Shown here piece after piece: positions 40,881-50,742 of a stretch of 64,000 nucleotides of DNA (position 1 is its first letter; each line of letters opens with the position of its first letter). The notes under the pieces were generated by a model. That model was not told the origin of the DNA. It did not search any database and saw only the letters and a program-made list of their open reading frames with translations. Source of the DNA: Nocardioides bizhenqiangii (GTDB lineage Bacteria; Actinomycetota; Actinomycetes; Propionibacteriales; Nocardioidaceae); the NCBI RefSeq assembly GCF_034661235.1, contig NZ_CP141059.1:4463501-4527500 (forward strand), read 5' to 3'. The translations under genes and the position numbers were made by a program.

Positions 40881-41492
40881 ATGAACCTCTTTCCGGGAAG
40901 AACCCTGGCACACAAACGAATCCTGGTCGCCTGCCTCACGGCGGTCATGCTGACGGCGACGACCAGCAGCGGCGAGGCCCTGACGCCGGCCCCGGCCACC
41001 ACCGCCCCTGCCACCTCGGCCGACGGACAGCACGACTTCGACTGGGAGCTCGGCGTCTGGCGGTCCGAGGTGCGGGTGCTGGCCGACCCGCTCTCCGGGT
41101 CGGAGGACGAGTGGCTCCGGTTCCGTGGCACGAGCGTCGTGCGTCCGCTGATGGACGGGCGCGCGAACGTCGTCGAGTTCGACGTCTCCGGCGAGGCGGG
41201 TCGGATCGAGGCGCTCAACCTCCGCCTCTACGAGCCCCAGGCCGATCGCTGGAGCTCGACGTTCGTCAGCATGCGCGACGGCGTGCTCCAACCCTCGGTG
41301 CACGGCGGGTTCCACGACGGAGTGGGCGAGTTCTACGGGAAGGACCAGCTCGGCGGGCGACCGATCGACGTGCGCTTCCTGATCTTCCGGCTGGGGCCGG
41401 ACAAGGCGAGGTTCGAGCAGGCATTCTCGGACGACGGCGGCGCGACGTGGGAGACGAACTGGATCGCCGTGGACCGGCGGGTCCACCGCTAG
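40881..41492 (+). CDS. Secreted DUF1579-like protein
   Basis: 203 residues with a signal peptide at about 1-33 (HKRILVACLTAVMLTATTSSGEA) and a mature domain starting QHDFDWELGVWRSEVRVL, a hallmark of DUF1579-like beta-barrels (lipocalin-like). Later RFRGTSVVRPLMDGRANVVEFDV, LRLYEPQADRWSSTFVSMRDG and FSDDGGATWETNWIAVDRR follow the same family. A lipocalin-like role in binding or processing small molecules is possible. It diverges from hxlR-like. Confidence 0.75.
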   Translation: MNLFPGRTLAHKRILVACLTAVMLTATTSSGEALTPAPATTAPATSADGQHDFDWELGVWRSEVRVLADPLSGSEDEWLRFRGTSVVRPLMDGRANVVEFDVSGEAGRIEALNLRLYEPQADRWSSTFVSMRDGVLQPSVHGGFHDGVGEFYGKDQLGGRPIDVRFLIFRLGPDKARFEQAFSDDGGATWETNWIAVDRRVHR

Positions 41493-41528
41493 CGTCACCG
41501 GACCACCGGACCGACCCTGCTCCCACAC

Positions 41529-42233
41529 CTAGCCGCACGCCTCGACGCTGATCCGGTCGACCAGGAGCACCGCCGGGAGGTCCGGGTCGTCGGTGTCGTT
41601 GCCGGGCCAGTTGCCCCCGATCGCGAGATTGACCAGGAGATAGAAGGGGTGGTCGAAAGGCCACGGCCCGGGCACGTCGGGCGGCGTGAGCCGGTGGTGC
41701 TCGCAGCCGTCGAGGAGCCAGGTGATCCCGGATCTGTCCCACGCCACGGCGTACTCGTGGAAGTCCTCGGTCAGGTCCGTTCCCGCGTCGATGGGGCTGC
41801 CGATCCCCCCGGCGAGTCCGCTGTAACCGGGACCGTGCACCGTCCCGTGGCAGCGCCGTGGCTCAGAGCCGACGTGCTCCATCACGTCGATCTCGCCACA
41901 GGCCGGCCAGCCCACCCGGCCGATGTCGGTGCCCAGCATCCAGAATGCCGGCCAGGTGCCACGACCGTCGGGCACCTTGAGCCGCGCCTCGACCCGGCCG
42001 TACGTCGGGGCGAATCGGTCCCGTGTCGTGAGTCGCGCCGAGGTGACAGTGCCGTCCGTCTCCCGCCGCGCGGTGATCGCGAGGTTCCCGGCACCGTCGA
42101 GGGCCGCGTTGCCCGGGTCGGCTGTGTAGACCTGCAGCTGACGGTCACCCCAACCCCCGCCGCCGAGCTCATGGGTCCAGATCTGCGGGTCGGGCGGCTG
42201 CCCTGCCGGTCCCTCGAAGTCCTGGACCCACAT
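41529..42233 (-). CDS. Glycoside hydrolase family 16 (beta-1,3-glucanase type)
   Basis: 234 residues with the GH16 catalytic signature GEIDVMEH: nucleophile Glu114, assisting Asp116 and acid/base Glu119. Other marks are QLQVYTADPGNAALDGAGNLAITAR, YGRVEARLKVPDGRGTWPAFWML, HEYAVAWDRSGITWLLDG and FYLLVNLAIGGNWPG. The pattern fits laminarinase/beta-1,3-glucanases. No signal peptide is present at this start, which is unusual for an enzyme of extracellular glucans; either an upstream start was missed or the enzyme is cytoplasmic. Confidence 0.9.
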   Translation of the reverse strand: MWVQDFEGPAGQPPDPQIWTHELGGGGWGDRQLQVYTADPGNAALDGAGNLAITARRETDGTVTSARLTTRDRFAPTYGRVEARLKVPDGRGTWPAFWMLGTDIGRVGWPACGEIDVMEHVGSEPRRCHGTVHGPGYSGLAGGIGSPIDAGTDLTEDFHEYAVAWDRSGITWLLDGCEHHRLTPPDVPGPWPFDHPFYLLVNLAIGGNWPGNDTDDPDLPAVLLVDRISVEACG

Positions 42234-42277
42234 GGTCTCAGTATGGCGCCGGCGCGGCGGCAGGTGTCGTCGTGTGG

Positions 42278-43117
42278 TCAGCGATCCAGCATCGCCGCCG
42301 CGACCTGATCGGTGGCGGCCTCGGGGATCGCCGTCGAGGCCTGTTCGAGGACGAGGAGTCGGGCACCGGGGATCTCGCGCGCGAGCGCTTCGCCGTTGCC
42401 GACCGGGAAGAACGGGTCCCGACGGCCGTGCACCACCAGGGTCGGCGTCGCGAGCTCGGCGAGGCGCTCGCGCCAGCGCGGCGTGCAGTCGAGCGCGGCG
42501 AACACGATGCCCAGCTGGTTGGCCATCTGCACGGCAGGCGTCGTGCCCGGTGTGCGGTCCCAGATGCGAGCGGCGGCGGCACGGGCGGCGACGGGGTCGT
42601 TTCCGAGGATCGCAGCGCCCTCGGCGGCGAACTCCGTCACGGCCTCGCGGTCGGACCAGTCGGGCATCGCGCGGGAGAACAGCCGGCCCATCGTCGGCGC
42701 ATCGTGGTCGGGCAGGTCGTCGTCGACCGGGCCCGGGGCGACCGGTCGCGTACCAAAGAGGGTCAGCGCCTCGAACGCCTCGGGGTGGTCGAGCGCGGCG
42801 ACCTGAGCGACCATCCCACCGACGCCGATCCCCGCCAGGTGCGCCGGCCGGTCGTCGAGCTCACGGGCGAGGGCCGCGGCGTCGGCGGCAAGGTCGCGCA
42901 GCGTGTACGCCGGCGCCTGGGGATCGACCGTGGTCGAGGTGCCGGAATCGCGCAGGTCGTAGCGCACGACGTGACGTCCGCTGCGCGCGAGGGACTCGCA
43001 GACGTTGTCGGGCCAGGAGAGCATCGTCGTCCCGCCCGCGCAGAGCACGAGCGTCGCCGCCGCGTCTCCGAAGTGCTCGACGCCCAGCGTCACGCCGTTC
43101 GCCTCGACCGTTGTCAT
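42278..43117 (-). CDS. Alpha/beta-hydrolase-fold protein without catalytic Ser and His
   Basis: 279 residues with the layout of actinobacterial alpha/beta-hydrolases: LVLCAGGTTMLSWPDNVCESLARSGRHVVRYDLRDSGTSTTV, and LVVHGRRDPFFPVGNGEALAREIPGARLLVLEQ with the Asp in 'GRRDP' retained. At the nucleophile elbow it reads LAGIGVGGMVAQ, so Gly98 takes the place of Ser. The C-terminal GMGH motif that supplies the His reads EQASTAIPEAA. Two of three triad residues are missing, so it is probably not a hydrolase; it may bind a ligand or have another chemistry. Confidence 0.8.
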   Translation of the reverse strand: MTTVEANGVTLGVEHFGDAAATLVLCAGGTTMLSWPDNVCESLARSGRHVVRYDLRDSGTSTTVDPQAPAYTLRDLAADAAALARELDDRPAHLAGIGVGGMVAQVAALDHPEAFEALTLFGTRPVAPGPVDDDLPDHDAPTMGRLFSRAMPDWSDREAVTEFAAEGAAILGNDPVAARAAAARIWDRTPGTTPAVQMANQLGIVFAALDCTPRWRERLAELATPTLVVHGRRDPFFPVGNGEALAREIPGARLLVLEQASTAIPEAATDQVAAAMLDR

Positions 43118-43174
43118 CCCACCAGCTCCTCCGTCGTGCGCTCTGTGGGGGTGGACACCCGGTGGGACGAGAAC

Positions 43175-44011
43175 TCATCGCCCGGCCGCGTCGCGAGCCC
43201 TTCTCCGGGCGAGGCTGTGGGCCTGCCCGGCGTGGATGTCGCTGACCCATTCCCAGCCGGGCTTGGCGGATGCGCCGATCCGCGGGTCGTCGGGGGTGCG
43301 GCCGTCACGCAGCGCGTGCAGGTAGGAGCGGTCCTGCTCGATCCGTGCGCGCAGCTGATCGGCTCCGCCGGCCGACCCGTGGCCCGGGATGACGACATCG
43401 ACGCCGTCCGCCACGCCCTCCAGCAGGCGGAGCCCGGTCAGGTACTCCTCGATCGGGTCGTTGGACTCGGTGAAGTCGTCGAGCATCGGGATGAACACGT
43501 CGGAGAGCATGTCGCCGGCGACGAGGACTCCGCACTCCTCGATCAACAACGCCGCATGGCCGGGTGCATGCGCCGGATGCTCGATGATCCGGACCCGAGG
43601 GCCGTCCCACGGAACCTCCGTGGCGCCCGCCGGCAGACCGACGACGAGGCCGAACAGGTCCAGCGGCGTCTCGTCGGCGATCTCCGGTGGCAACCCTTCG
43701 GCGACGCGGATCTTCCAGTCCGGGCTCGACAGCAGGTCCCGCATCCGGGCCGCGCACCGGGCGGTGCCGTATCGAGGTGCGTCGCCGAGCTCGGCGTGCC
43801 AGAGCACGTGATCCCAATCAGGATGTGTCGCGAAGCCGGCCACCACCGGCTGGCCGACCTCGCGGAGGTCGTTCGCGAGACAGGCCATCTCGTCGCCGGT
43901 GGTGCCGGGGTCGACGAGCAGGACGCCGGCCCGGCCCTGGACCGCGACGGTGTTGTTCTGGAGCAACGCGCTCTGGTGGACCAGCACGCCTTCTGCGACC
44001 TGCGTCAGCAT
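43175..44011 (-). CDS. Metallo-beta-lactamase-fold protein
   Basis: 278 residues. GVLLVDPGTTGDEM, metal motif ATHPDWDHVLWH at 62-73 (His63, Asp65, Asp67, His68: the second His of HxHxDH is Asp), EHPAHAPGHAALLIEECGVLVAGDMLSDVFIPML and VVIPGHGSAGG supply the remaining ligands. Likely a hydrolase of unknown substrate. The ATG at 44011 is preceded by GGAAGG; an upstream ATG at 44032 is possible. It is in the same direction as the preceding hydrolase-like gene, 57 bp away. Confidence 0.83.
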   Translation of the reverse strand: MLTQVAEGVLVHQSALLQNNTVAVQGRAGVLLVDPGTTGDEMACLANDLREVGQPVVAGFATHPDWDHVLWHAELGDAPRYGTARCAARMRDLLSSPDWKIRVAEGLPPEIADETPLDLFGLVVGLPAGATEVPWDGPRVRIIEHPAHAPGHAALLIEECGVLVAGDMLSDVFIPMLDDFTESNDPIEEYLTGLRLLEGVADGVDVVIPGHGSAGGADQLRARIEQDRSYLHALRDGRTPDDPRIGASAKPGWEWVSDIHAGQAHSLARRRARDAAGR

Positions 44012-44126
44012 GGGGAACCTTCCGCTCGTCATCTACGACCGCCGAGACGGTCATCGGTCTCCAGGTACGACGGCGGAGGCCCGGACAACTCATCTCTCGG
44101 GCGGACACTCGACGAGGGATCCCTGA

Positions 44127-45533
<1,407 letters not shown>

Positions 45534-45969
45534 GCGACTTCCCCTCCTGGTCGAACAAAGATTCGAATGTAGCCGTGCGTGGGCAGGCTCGCGCCGAGGT
45601 CCGACACAACGTCCGGTCCGATCTGGTGGCGCCACTCGCCGAGCCGTGCGAGAGACTCGACTCGCGAACTTACGCACCGCTGGGCATCGTGGAAAGCCCG
45701 TCGCCCACAGGGGGCTGGGGATAACCGCGGGTCGGGGGTGGACGACACCCGCGATCCGTGTGGACTGGTTGGGGAGGAGGTGTGGAAGTGGCATCGGATC
45801 TGGCACGGGCAGGGCCTGTGACCTGCGGAAACGTGTCTCCACACCTGTGGAGCCGAAAAAGTCGGCCACCAATCTCGTTCACCGGGACGTCATCTGCCCG
45901 TCGTCCGCCGGATATCAACGAAATCGTGGTTTTTGATCAGTATCCACACCGTTATCCACTGATCGTGAT
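45534..45969. other. 436-bp intergenic region between dnaB and the MATE gene, with DnaA-box-like sites
   Basis: No gene is visible. It holds the dnaB promoter and several sites: GTATCCACA (45941-45949) and TTATCCACT (45953-45961), each one mismatch from the DnaA box TTATCCACA; a minus-strand TTATCCCCA (45716-45724); a perfect 16-bp palindrome at 45837-45852; and GATCAGT/ACTGATC arms (45936-45942, 45959-45965) enclosing the two plus-strand boxes. The right end is A+T-rich for this genome. Confidence 0.6.
45837..45852. promoter_or_regulatory. Palindrome CTCCACA-CC-TGTGGAG
   Basis: A perfect dyad of 7-bp arms in the region upstream of dnaB. It contains TCCACA on both strands, the 3' part of the DnaA box. 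Function unknown. Confidence 0.45.
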
Positions 45970-47379
45970 ATGTCCCGGCGGCGCGCGATGGTGACCACCC
46001 GCCGACTCCCTCGAGGACGACCACGACTGACCTCCGACGACCGCGAGATCGGGCGGCTCGCCGTACCCGCTTTCCTTGCGCTGGTCGCCGAGCCGCTCTT
46101 CCTCTTGGGCGACGCAGCGGTGGTCGGCCACCTCGGCACCCGCGAGCTCGCCGGTCTCGGGATCGCCGGCACGGTGCTGCAGACCATCGTCGGCCTGTGC
46201 GTCTTCCTCGCCTACGGCACCACGGCCGGGGTCGCCCGGCAACTCGGTGCGGGCCGACGGACCGCCGCCCTGGCGCAGGGGGTGGACGGGCTGTGGCTTG
46301 CCGTGGTGATCGGCGTGCCCACGACCGTCGTCGGCATCCTGCTCACGGGCCCGATGGTGGCTGCGCTCGGGCCTGGTGCGGCCGTCGCGGCCGAGGCCGA
46401 GATCTACCTCCGGATCGCGCTGCTCGGCGTGACGCCGCTGCTCGTCATGCTCGCGGCGACCGGCGTGCTGCGTGGTCTCCAGGACACCCGCACCCCGCTG
46501 GTGGTGGCGGTGGTCGGCAACGTGGTCAACCTGGTTCTCAACGTCGTCCTGGTCTACGGCGTCGGGCCGCTGCCCCACCTCGGGATCGCCGGGTCCGCCC
46601 TCGGGTCGGTGCTGGCCCAGGTCGGCTGCGCCGCGGCGCTGGTGCTGGTGGTCGTCCGGGCCGCCCGGCGCGAGGGCGCCTCGCTCCGACCCGACGCACC
46701 AGGGATCCGTACGGCGGCCCGGGCCGGCGTACCCCTCCTGGTCCGCACGCTCACGCTGCGCGCGTCGCTGCTGGTGACGACGTACGCCGTCGTGCTGACG
46801 GCGCAGTCCACCGCCGACGAGGCGGTGCCGATCGCGACCCACCAGCTGGCGATGACGCTGTGGACCTTCCTCGCGTTCGTGCTCGACGCGATCGCCATCG
46901 CCGCCCAGGCGATCACCGGTCGCCACCTCGGGGCGGGCGACGTCGCCGCCACGCGCGCGGTCACCCGGCGGATGGTCGGGTGGGGCGTCGTCACCGGGGT
47001 GGCCACCGGCGTCGCGCTGGCGGCGGCGAGCCCGGTGCTCGGCGTGCTGTTCACCACCGATGACGCCGTCCGGCGGGCGCTGGTGCCCGTGCTGCTCGTC
47101 GCGGCCCTCGCCCAGCCGGTGGCCGGTGTCGTGTTCGTGCTCGACGGCGTGCTGATCGGCGCCGGCGACGGCACCTACCTGGCGTGGGCGGGACTCGCGG
47201 TCCTCGGCGGCTACGCTCCGCTCGTGCTGGGTGCAGCGGTGGTCACCGACGACTGGGTGGGCGGCGGCCTGCCCTGGCTGTGGGCGGTCTTCGGCCTGGT
47301 GTTCATGGGTGGCCGCTTCGTCACCCTCACCCGCCGGGCGGCCAGCGACCGGTGGCTGGTGACGGGGGCCGACCGATGA
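45970..47379 (+). CDS. MATE-family efflux transporter
   Basis: 469 residues with about 12 transmembrane helices. EIGRLAVPAFLALVAEPLFLLGDAAVVGHLGTRELAGLGIAGTVLQ and LRGLQDTRTPLVVAVVGNVVNLVLNVVLVYG are typical of the DinF branch of MATE drug/cation antiporters. The substrate is unknown. An ATG at 45988 is an alternative start. The stop overlaps the next gene (ATGA at 47376-47379), which suggests that the small membrane protein is made with it. Confidence 0.9.
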   Translation: MSRRRAMVTTRRLPRGRPRLTSDDREIGRLAVPAFLALVAEPLFLLGDAAVVGHLGTRELAGLGIAGTVLQTIVGLCVFLAYGTTAGVARQLGAGRRTAALAQGVDGLWLAVVIGVPTTVVGILLTGPMVAALGPGAAVAAEAEIYLRIALLGVTPLLVMLAATGVLRGLQDTRTPLVVAVVGNVVNLVLNVVLVYGVGPLPHLGIAGSALGSVLAQVGCAAALVLVVVRAARREGASLRPDAPGIRTAARAGVPLLVRTLTLRASLLVTTYAVVLTAQSTADEAVPIATHQLAMTLWTFLAFVLDAIAIAAQAITGRHLGAGDVAATRAVTRRMVGWGVVTGVATGVALAAASPVLGVLFTTDDAVRRALVPVLLVAALAQPVAGVVFVLDGVLIGAGDGTYLAWAGLAVLGGYAPLVLGAAVVTDDWVGGGLPWLWAVFGLVFMGGRFVTLTRRAASDRWLVTGADR

Positions 47380-47945
47380 AGCCGCTGTACGGCGTCGCCC
47401 TCGGGCTCGTCATCATCGCCCTCTACGCCAGGTCCGGCGACTTCGACCTGCTGCCCGACCCCCTCGGCTGGACCCTGGTGCTGGTCGCGCTCAACGTGCT
47501 CCGCCGCCGGGTCGAGCTGCGGCTCCAGGGTCCGCTCTGGGTGACCGGCGTCCTTGCCCTGGTGGCTTCCGTCGCCCTGACGGTGCCGTCGGTCCGTGAG
47601 TGGTTCGAGGACGCCGAACCCGCACTCGCGTGGGCGGTCGACGTCCCCGCGCTCGCCTTCTGCGGACTCCTGTGCGCGGCTCTCGCCTTCGCCGCCCGGA
47701 CGGGCCGGGCGATCGCCGCCTTCGCCTGGTTCCAGTGGACCGCGATCGGGTTCGGCGTTTCGGTCCTCGCGCCGGTCGTCGTGATCGGCGGCGGCGTCGA
47801 CGGACTCCGTGGCCCGGCCGAGCTGGTCACCGGGCTCGCCCAGCTGGGGTTGTTCATCCTCTGCCTCTGGTACGGCGGGCGGGAGTGGGCCGGTGCGCCG
47901 GAGGTCGAGGAGGCGTCCGACTCGCCCGCGGCCGCCGAGGAGTAG
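47376..47945 (+). CDS. Membrane protein of unknown function, coupled to MATE gene
   Basis: 189 residues with five to six hydrophobic helices (about 4-18, 26-41, 51-68, 84-105, 109-133, 149-167) and an acidic tail (APEVEEASDSPAAAEE). No catalytic motif. The start overlaps the MATE stop by 4 nt, so translation is coupled. It ends directly against the convergent lipoprotein gene with no spacer. Confidence 0.75.
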   Translation: MKPLYGVALGLVIIALYARSGDFDLLPDPLGWTLVLVALNVLRRRVELRLQGPLWVTGVLALVASVALTVPSVREWFEDAEPALAWAVDVPALAFCGLLCAALAFAARTGRAIAAFAWFQWTAIGFGVSVLAPVVVIGGGVDGLRGPAELVTGLAQLGLFILCLWYGGREWAGAPEVEEASDSPAAAEE

Positions 47946-48587
47946 TCAGCCGCCCAGCACACCCAGCGCCGTCTCCGCCAGCGCGATGCTCTGCTGCATC
48001 GGGTCGCCCTGGAAGTCGACGCCGTCCTCGTACTCGAGGTCGATGTCGAAGATGTAGGCCTCGGTGCAGACTCGCAGTGTCGCCTCCAGCGGCGGCGCGT
48101 CGTCGCGGTCCCACCACGCCTCGACCGCGCCCGGCACCTCCACCGGCGTCACCGTCGACGCGATCGCCCGCGGCTCCGGGCACTGGAACTCACCGGCCGT
48201 GAAGTCGTCCGGGCCGGTCAGCGCGAAGTCGACCTCGACCAGGTCCTCGGCCTCGAAGTTGCAGTCGTCGCTCTGCCACACGATGTCCTGCTCCGTGGTG
48301 CCACCGCCACCGAGCGACGGCTCGCCGAACGGCACCCCGAAGGCAGCCTCCACGTCCGCGGGTGTCAGCACGTCGCACGCGGGCGGCAGCCCGGCAGACG
48401 TGTCGGTCGTCGCCTCGGAGGTCGCCTCGGACGTCGTCGCGCTCGTCTCCGCGTTCGACGCGTCGGGCAGGTCCGGCGATGACGAAGTGGGCGGACTGTT
48501 CTCCGGATCGTCGTCCTCGCCGCAGCCGGCCAGGACCGGCGCGAGCAGCAGTACGGCGATCGCCAGGAACCCTCGATGTGACCTCAT
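47946..48587 (-). CDS. Lipoprotein of unknown function (DUF3558-like)
   Basis: 213 residues. Signal peptide with lipobox VLAGC (Cys22), a Ser/Thr/Asp/Pro linker (about 25-65), then a domain starting PPACDVLTPADVEAAFGVPFGEP, with further Cys in SDDCNFEAEDLVEVDFAL, FQCPEPRA and LRVCTEAYIF that probably form two disulfides. 'C.LLTP.DV..A.G' is the signature of DUF3558-type cell-surface lipoproteins of actinobacteria. Placed between the MATE unit and the ribosomal operon; no functional link is visible. Confidence 0.8.
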   Translation of the reverse strand: MRSHRGFLAIAVLLLAPVLAGCGEDDDPENSPPTSSSPDLPDASNAETSATTSEATSEATTDTSAGLPPACDVLTPADVEAAFGVPFGEPSLGGGGTTEQDIVWQSDDCNFEAEDLVEVDFALTGPDDFTAGEFQCPEPRAIASTVTPVEVPGAVEAWWDRDDAPPLEATLRVCTEAYIFDIDLEYEDGVDFQGDPMQQSIALAETALGVLGG

Positions 48588-48638
48588 GGGCCGATTGTGT
48601 CGCGATCCGCCGGACAAATGCGCGTCGTACCTGACCTG

Positions 48639-48668
48639 GATGTCGTGATTTCGCCGATAAACGACATC
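48639..48668. promoter_or_regulatory. Inverted repeat GATGTCGT ... ACGACATC
   Basis: Perfect 8-bp arms with a 14-nt A+T-rich centre, upstream of the lipoprotein gene (starts 48587, minus) and beyond the rplI terminator. It may be an operator or part of a terminator structure. Confidence 0.35.
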
Positions 48669-48685
48669 TGGGTCAGGGACGACGA

Positions 48686-48713
48686 ACGGCCGGCCCCCGC
48701 AGGGACCGGCCGT
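48686..48713 (-). terminator. Hairpin ACGGCCGG ... CCGGCCGT after rplI
   Basis: 8-bp perfect stem with a G/C-rich 12-nt loop, 28 bp after the rplI stop. Likely terminator of the rpsF-ssb-rpsR-rplI operon; no T-run. Confidence 0.5.
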
Positions 48714-48740
48714 CCGGATGTCGTGCAGTGCTGCGAGACG

Positions 48741-49187
48741 TCAGGCGGGGATCACGTTGAGCGCGACCGCCGCGGACACGTCGTCGTGCAGCTTGATCGA
48801 GACCTGGTGGGAACCGAGGGTCTTGATCGGGCTGCCGAGGATGATCGTCCGCTTGTCGATCGACTCACCGGTGACCTCGCCGAGCGCCTCGGCGACGTCG
48901 CCGACGGTGACGGCACCGAAGAGGCGCCCGCCCTGGCCGGCCTTGACCTTGACGTCGACCGGTGCCTGCTCGAGCTTGGCCTTGATCTCGGAGGCGTGCG
49001 CCTCGTCGCGGACGGCGCGGGCCGAACGGGCCTTCTTGATCGCGTCGGCCTGGCTCTGGGCGCCGCGGCTCCAGCGGATCGCGAGGCCCTGCGGGATCAG
49101 GTAGTTGCGGCCGTAGCCGTCCTTGACCTCGATCACGTCGCCGGCGGCGCCGACTCCCTCGACCTCCTGGGTCAGGATGATCTTCAT
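48741..49187 (-). CDS. rplI: 50S ribosomal protein bL9
   Basis: 148 residues. The N-terminal 23S rRNA-binding domain begins [36 protein letters not shown], the L9 signature. A central helix ([26 protein letters not shown]) leads to the C-terminal domain ([31 protein letters not shown]). Normal length. Last gene of the rpsF-ssb-rpsR-rplI operon. Confidence 0.97.
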   Translation of the reverse strand: MKIILTQEVEGVGAAGDVIEVKDGYGRNYLIPQGLAIRWSRGAQSQADAIKKARSARAVRDEAHASEIKAKLEQAPVDVKVKAGQGGRLFGAVTVGDVAEALGEVTGESIDKRTIILGSPIKTLGSHQVSIKLHDDVSAAVALNVIPA

Positions 49188-49210
49188 GTGTTCTCCTCCT
49201 CGAGCCCGGA

Positions 49211-49447
49211 TCAGCGGCCGGTGGCCGTGTAGGGCAGCAGGGCGACCTCGCGTGCGTTCTTGACGGCGATCGCGACGTCCCGCTGGTGCTGGACGCAGTT
49301 GCCGGTCACGCGCCGCGCGCGGATCTTGCCGCGGTCGGAGATGAACTTGCGGAGCAGGGCGGTGTCCTTGTAGTCGACACCGGTCGCCTTCTCCTTGCAG
49401 AACTGGCAAACCTTCTTCTTCGGCTTGCGGATGACTGGCTTAGCCAT
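49211..49447 (-). CDS. rpsR: 30S ribosomal protein bS18, zinc-ribbon (C+) form
   Basis: 78 residues: [71 protein letters not shown]. Cys14 and Cys17 (CQFC) with Cys51 and His54 (NCVQH) form a zinc site, so this is the C+ paralogue. Actinobacteria often carry a second, C- copy elsewhere that is used under zinc starvation. It lies between rplI and ssb. Confidence 0.96.
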   Translation of the reverse strand: MAKPVIRKPKKKVCQFCKEKATGVDYKDTALLRKFISDRGKIRARRVTGNCVQHQRDVAIAVKNAREVALLPYTATGR

Positions 49448-49529
49448 TGTGGTGCTCCTCCTCAGAGCCCGCCCCCGTCAGTCGATCGAGGGCGGAATGG
49501 TGGTGGTTAGTGTCTTTCTAGGCTGATTG

Positions 49530-49592
49530 CCTTGATCTCGATACGCGGGTCACGGCTTCGTTCCTCAGCCGTGCCGCTACTCGATCTTGCCG
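49530..49592. repeat. Dispersed intergenic repeat, copy A
   Basis: The segment running from TCTCGATACGCGGG through CACGGCTTCG and CTCAGCCGTG to GCTACTCGA. It holds a CACGGCT/AGCCGTG hairpin and is closely matched, in inverted orientation, by 51618-51672. It lies inside the ssb-rpsR gap of the ribosomal operon. Confidence 0.6.
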
Positions 49593-49628
49593 CTGCCTCC
49601 GACGCCTCGCAGGCTCGGCGTCGGGCGG

Positions 49629-50198
49629 CTAAAAGGGCGGTTCGTCGCTGCCGCCGACGCCCGGGGCACCCCACGGGTCGCCTGCCGGAGCGCTGCCGCC
49701 CTGACCGCTGGCGGCCTGGCCGCCCTCGGCCGGACCGGACGAGGCCCACGGGTCCGCGGCCGGTGCGCCGCCGCCGGAGTATCCGCCGCCGGCCTGACCG
49801 CCGCCCTGGCTGCCGTAACCGCCGCCGCCCGAGCGCTGTGCGCGGGTGACCTTGGCGGTGGCGTACTTGAGGGACGGGCCGACTTCCTCGACGTCGATCT
49901 CGAAGACGGTGCGCTTCTCACCTTCGCGGGTCTCGTACTGCCGCGACTTCAGCCGGCCCTGGACGACGACGCGCATCCCCTTCTGCAGGGACTCCGCGAC
50001 GTTCTCAGCGGCCTGGCGCCACACCGAGCAGGAGAGGAACAGCGCGTCGCCGTCCTTCCACTCGTTCGACTGCTTGTCGAAGGTGCGCGGCGTCGACGCG
50101 ATCCGGAAGTTCGCCACGGCCGCACCCGAGGGGGTGAAGCGCAGCTCCGGGTCGTCGACGAGGTTGCCGACGACGGTGATGACGGTCTCGCCTGCCAT
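49629..50198 (-). CDS. ssb: Single-stranded DNA-binding protein
   Basis: 189 residues. OB-fold domain about 1-110 ([65 protein letters not shown]), a Gly/Ser/Gln-rich linker and the acidic tip DEPPF at the very C-terminus, which recruits replication and repair partners. Coats single-stranded DNA at forks. It lies between rpsF and rpsR in the operon. Confidence 0.96.
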   Translation of the reverse strand: MAGETVITVVGNLVDDPELRFTPSGAAVANFRIASTPRTFDKQSNEWKDGDALFLSCSVWRQAAENVAESLQKGMRVVVQGRLKSRQYETREGEKRTVFEIDVEEVGPSLKYATAKVTRAQRSGGGGYGSQGGGQAGGGYSGGGAPAADPWASSGPAEGGQAASGQGGSAPAGDPWGAPGVGGSDEPPF

Positions 50199-50311
50199 GT
50201 CAGGTCTCCCTAGTTGAGTGGGGCTAGCGTTCGGTGATCGGTGATCGTGTGGCGCTCATCGTGTCGTGGCCGACCGACAATCGGTAGGCCCATTCCACAG
50301 CGCCGCTCGGA

Positions 50312-50599
50312 TCAGACCGTCGGACGCAGGACCTTCGTGCGCAGGATGGCCTCGTTGAGACCCAGCTGACGGTCGAACTCGGCAACGGTCGCCGGGGTCG
50401 CGGTCAGGTTGATGACGGCGTAGATGCCTTCGGCGTTCTTGTCGATCTCGTAGGCGAGACGACGACGACCCCAGATGTCGACGTTGTCGACGGTGCCGCC
50501 GTCCTTGCGGACGACGTTGAGGTACTTGTCGAGCGACGGCTCGACCGTGCGCTCGTCGAGGCTCGGATCGAGGATGACCATGACTTCGTATGCACGCAA
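50312..50599 (-). CDS. rpsF: 30S ribosomal protein bS6
   Basis: 95 residues from a TTG at 50599: [64 protein letters not shown] is the complete S6 core that pairs with S18 on the 30S platform. A GTG at 50611 would add four residues (ETAL) that homologues lack; GGAG lies at a good distance from the TTG. First gene of the rpsF-ssb-rpsR-rplI operon, with a structured leader upstream. Confidence 0.94.
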   Translation of the reverse strand: MRAYEVMVILDPSLDERTVEPSLDKYLNVVRKDGGTVDNVDIWGRRRLAYEIDKNAEGIYAVINLTATPATVAEFDRQLGLNEAILRTKVLRPTV

Positions 50600-50628
50600 A
50601 GCGGTCTCCACCTCCTCTGGACTAGGCG

Positions 50629-50689
50629 GCCACGGACTCTCCGTGGCAGGAGGGCTCTGCAGTCGCGACTCCCCCTATGGGAGCGCGAC
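50629..50689 (-). promoter_or_regulatory. Structured leader upstream of rpsF (two hairpins)
   Basis: On the minus-strand transcript the first hairpin has arms 50684-50689/50662-50667 plus 50679-50683/50669-50673 (11 bp with one bulged base, 5-nt loop). The second is GCCACGGA/TCCGTGGC (50629-50636, 50640-50647; 8 bp, 3-nt loop) just before the AGGAGG. The leader may serve autoregulation by S6:S18, as in other bacteria, but the known motif was not matched here. Confidence 0.45.
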
Positions 50690-50694
50690 GGGTC

Positions 50695-50700
50695 AGGTTA
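50695..50700 (-). promoter_or_regulatory. Candidate -10 box of the rpsF operon (TAACCT)
   Basis: TAACCT on the minus strand ends about 6 nt before the first leader hairpin, placing the transcript start at the base of that hairpin. Confidence 0.4.
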
Positions 50701-50742
50701 GCAACGAGGTACGGCGCCCGCCCAATCGTCGGTGCCGGCTCC

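Noticed and set aside
45534..45969. Chromosomal replication origin at the DnaA-box cluster
   Set aside because: Only a few near-consensus boxes, and dnaA, dnaN, recF, rpmH are not adjacent. A regulatory role at dnaB is more likely.
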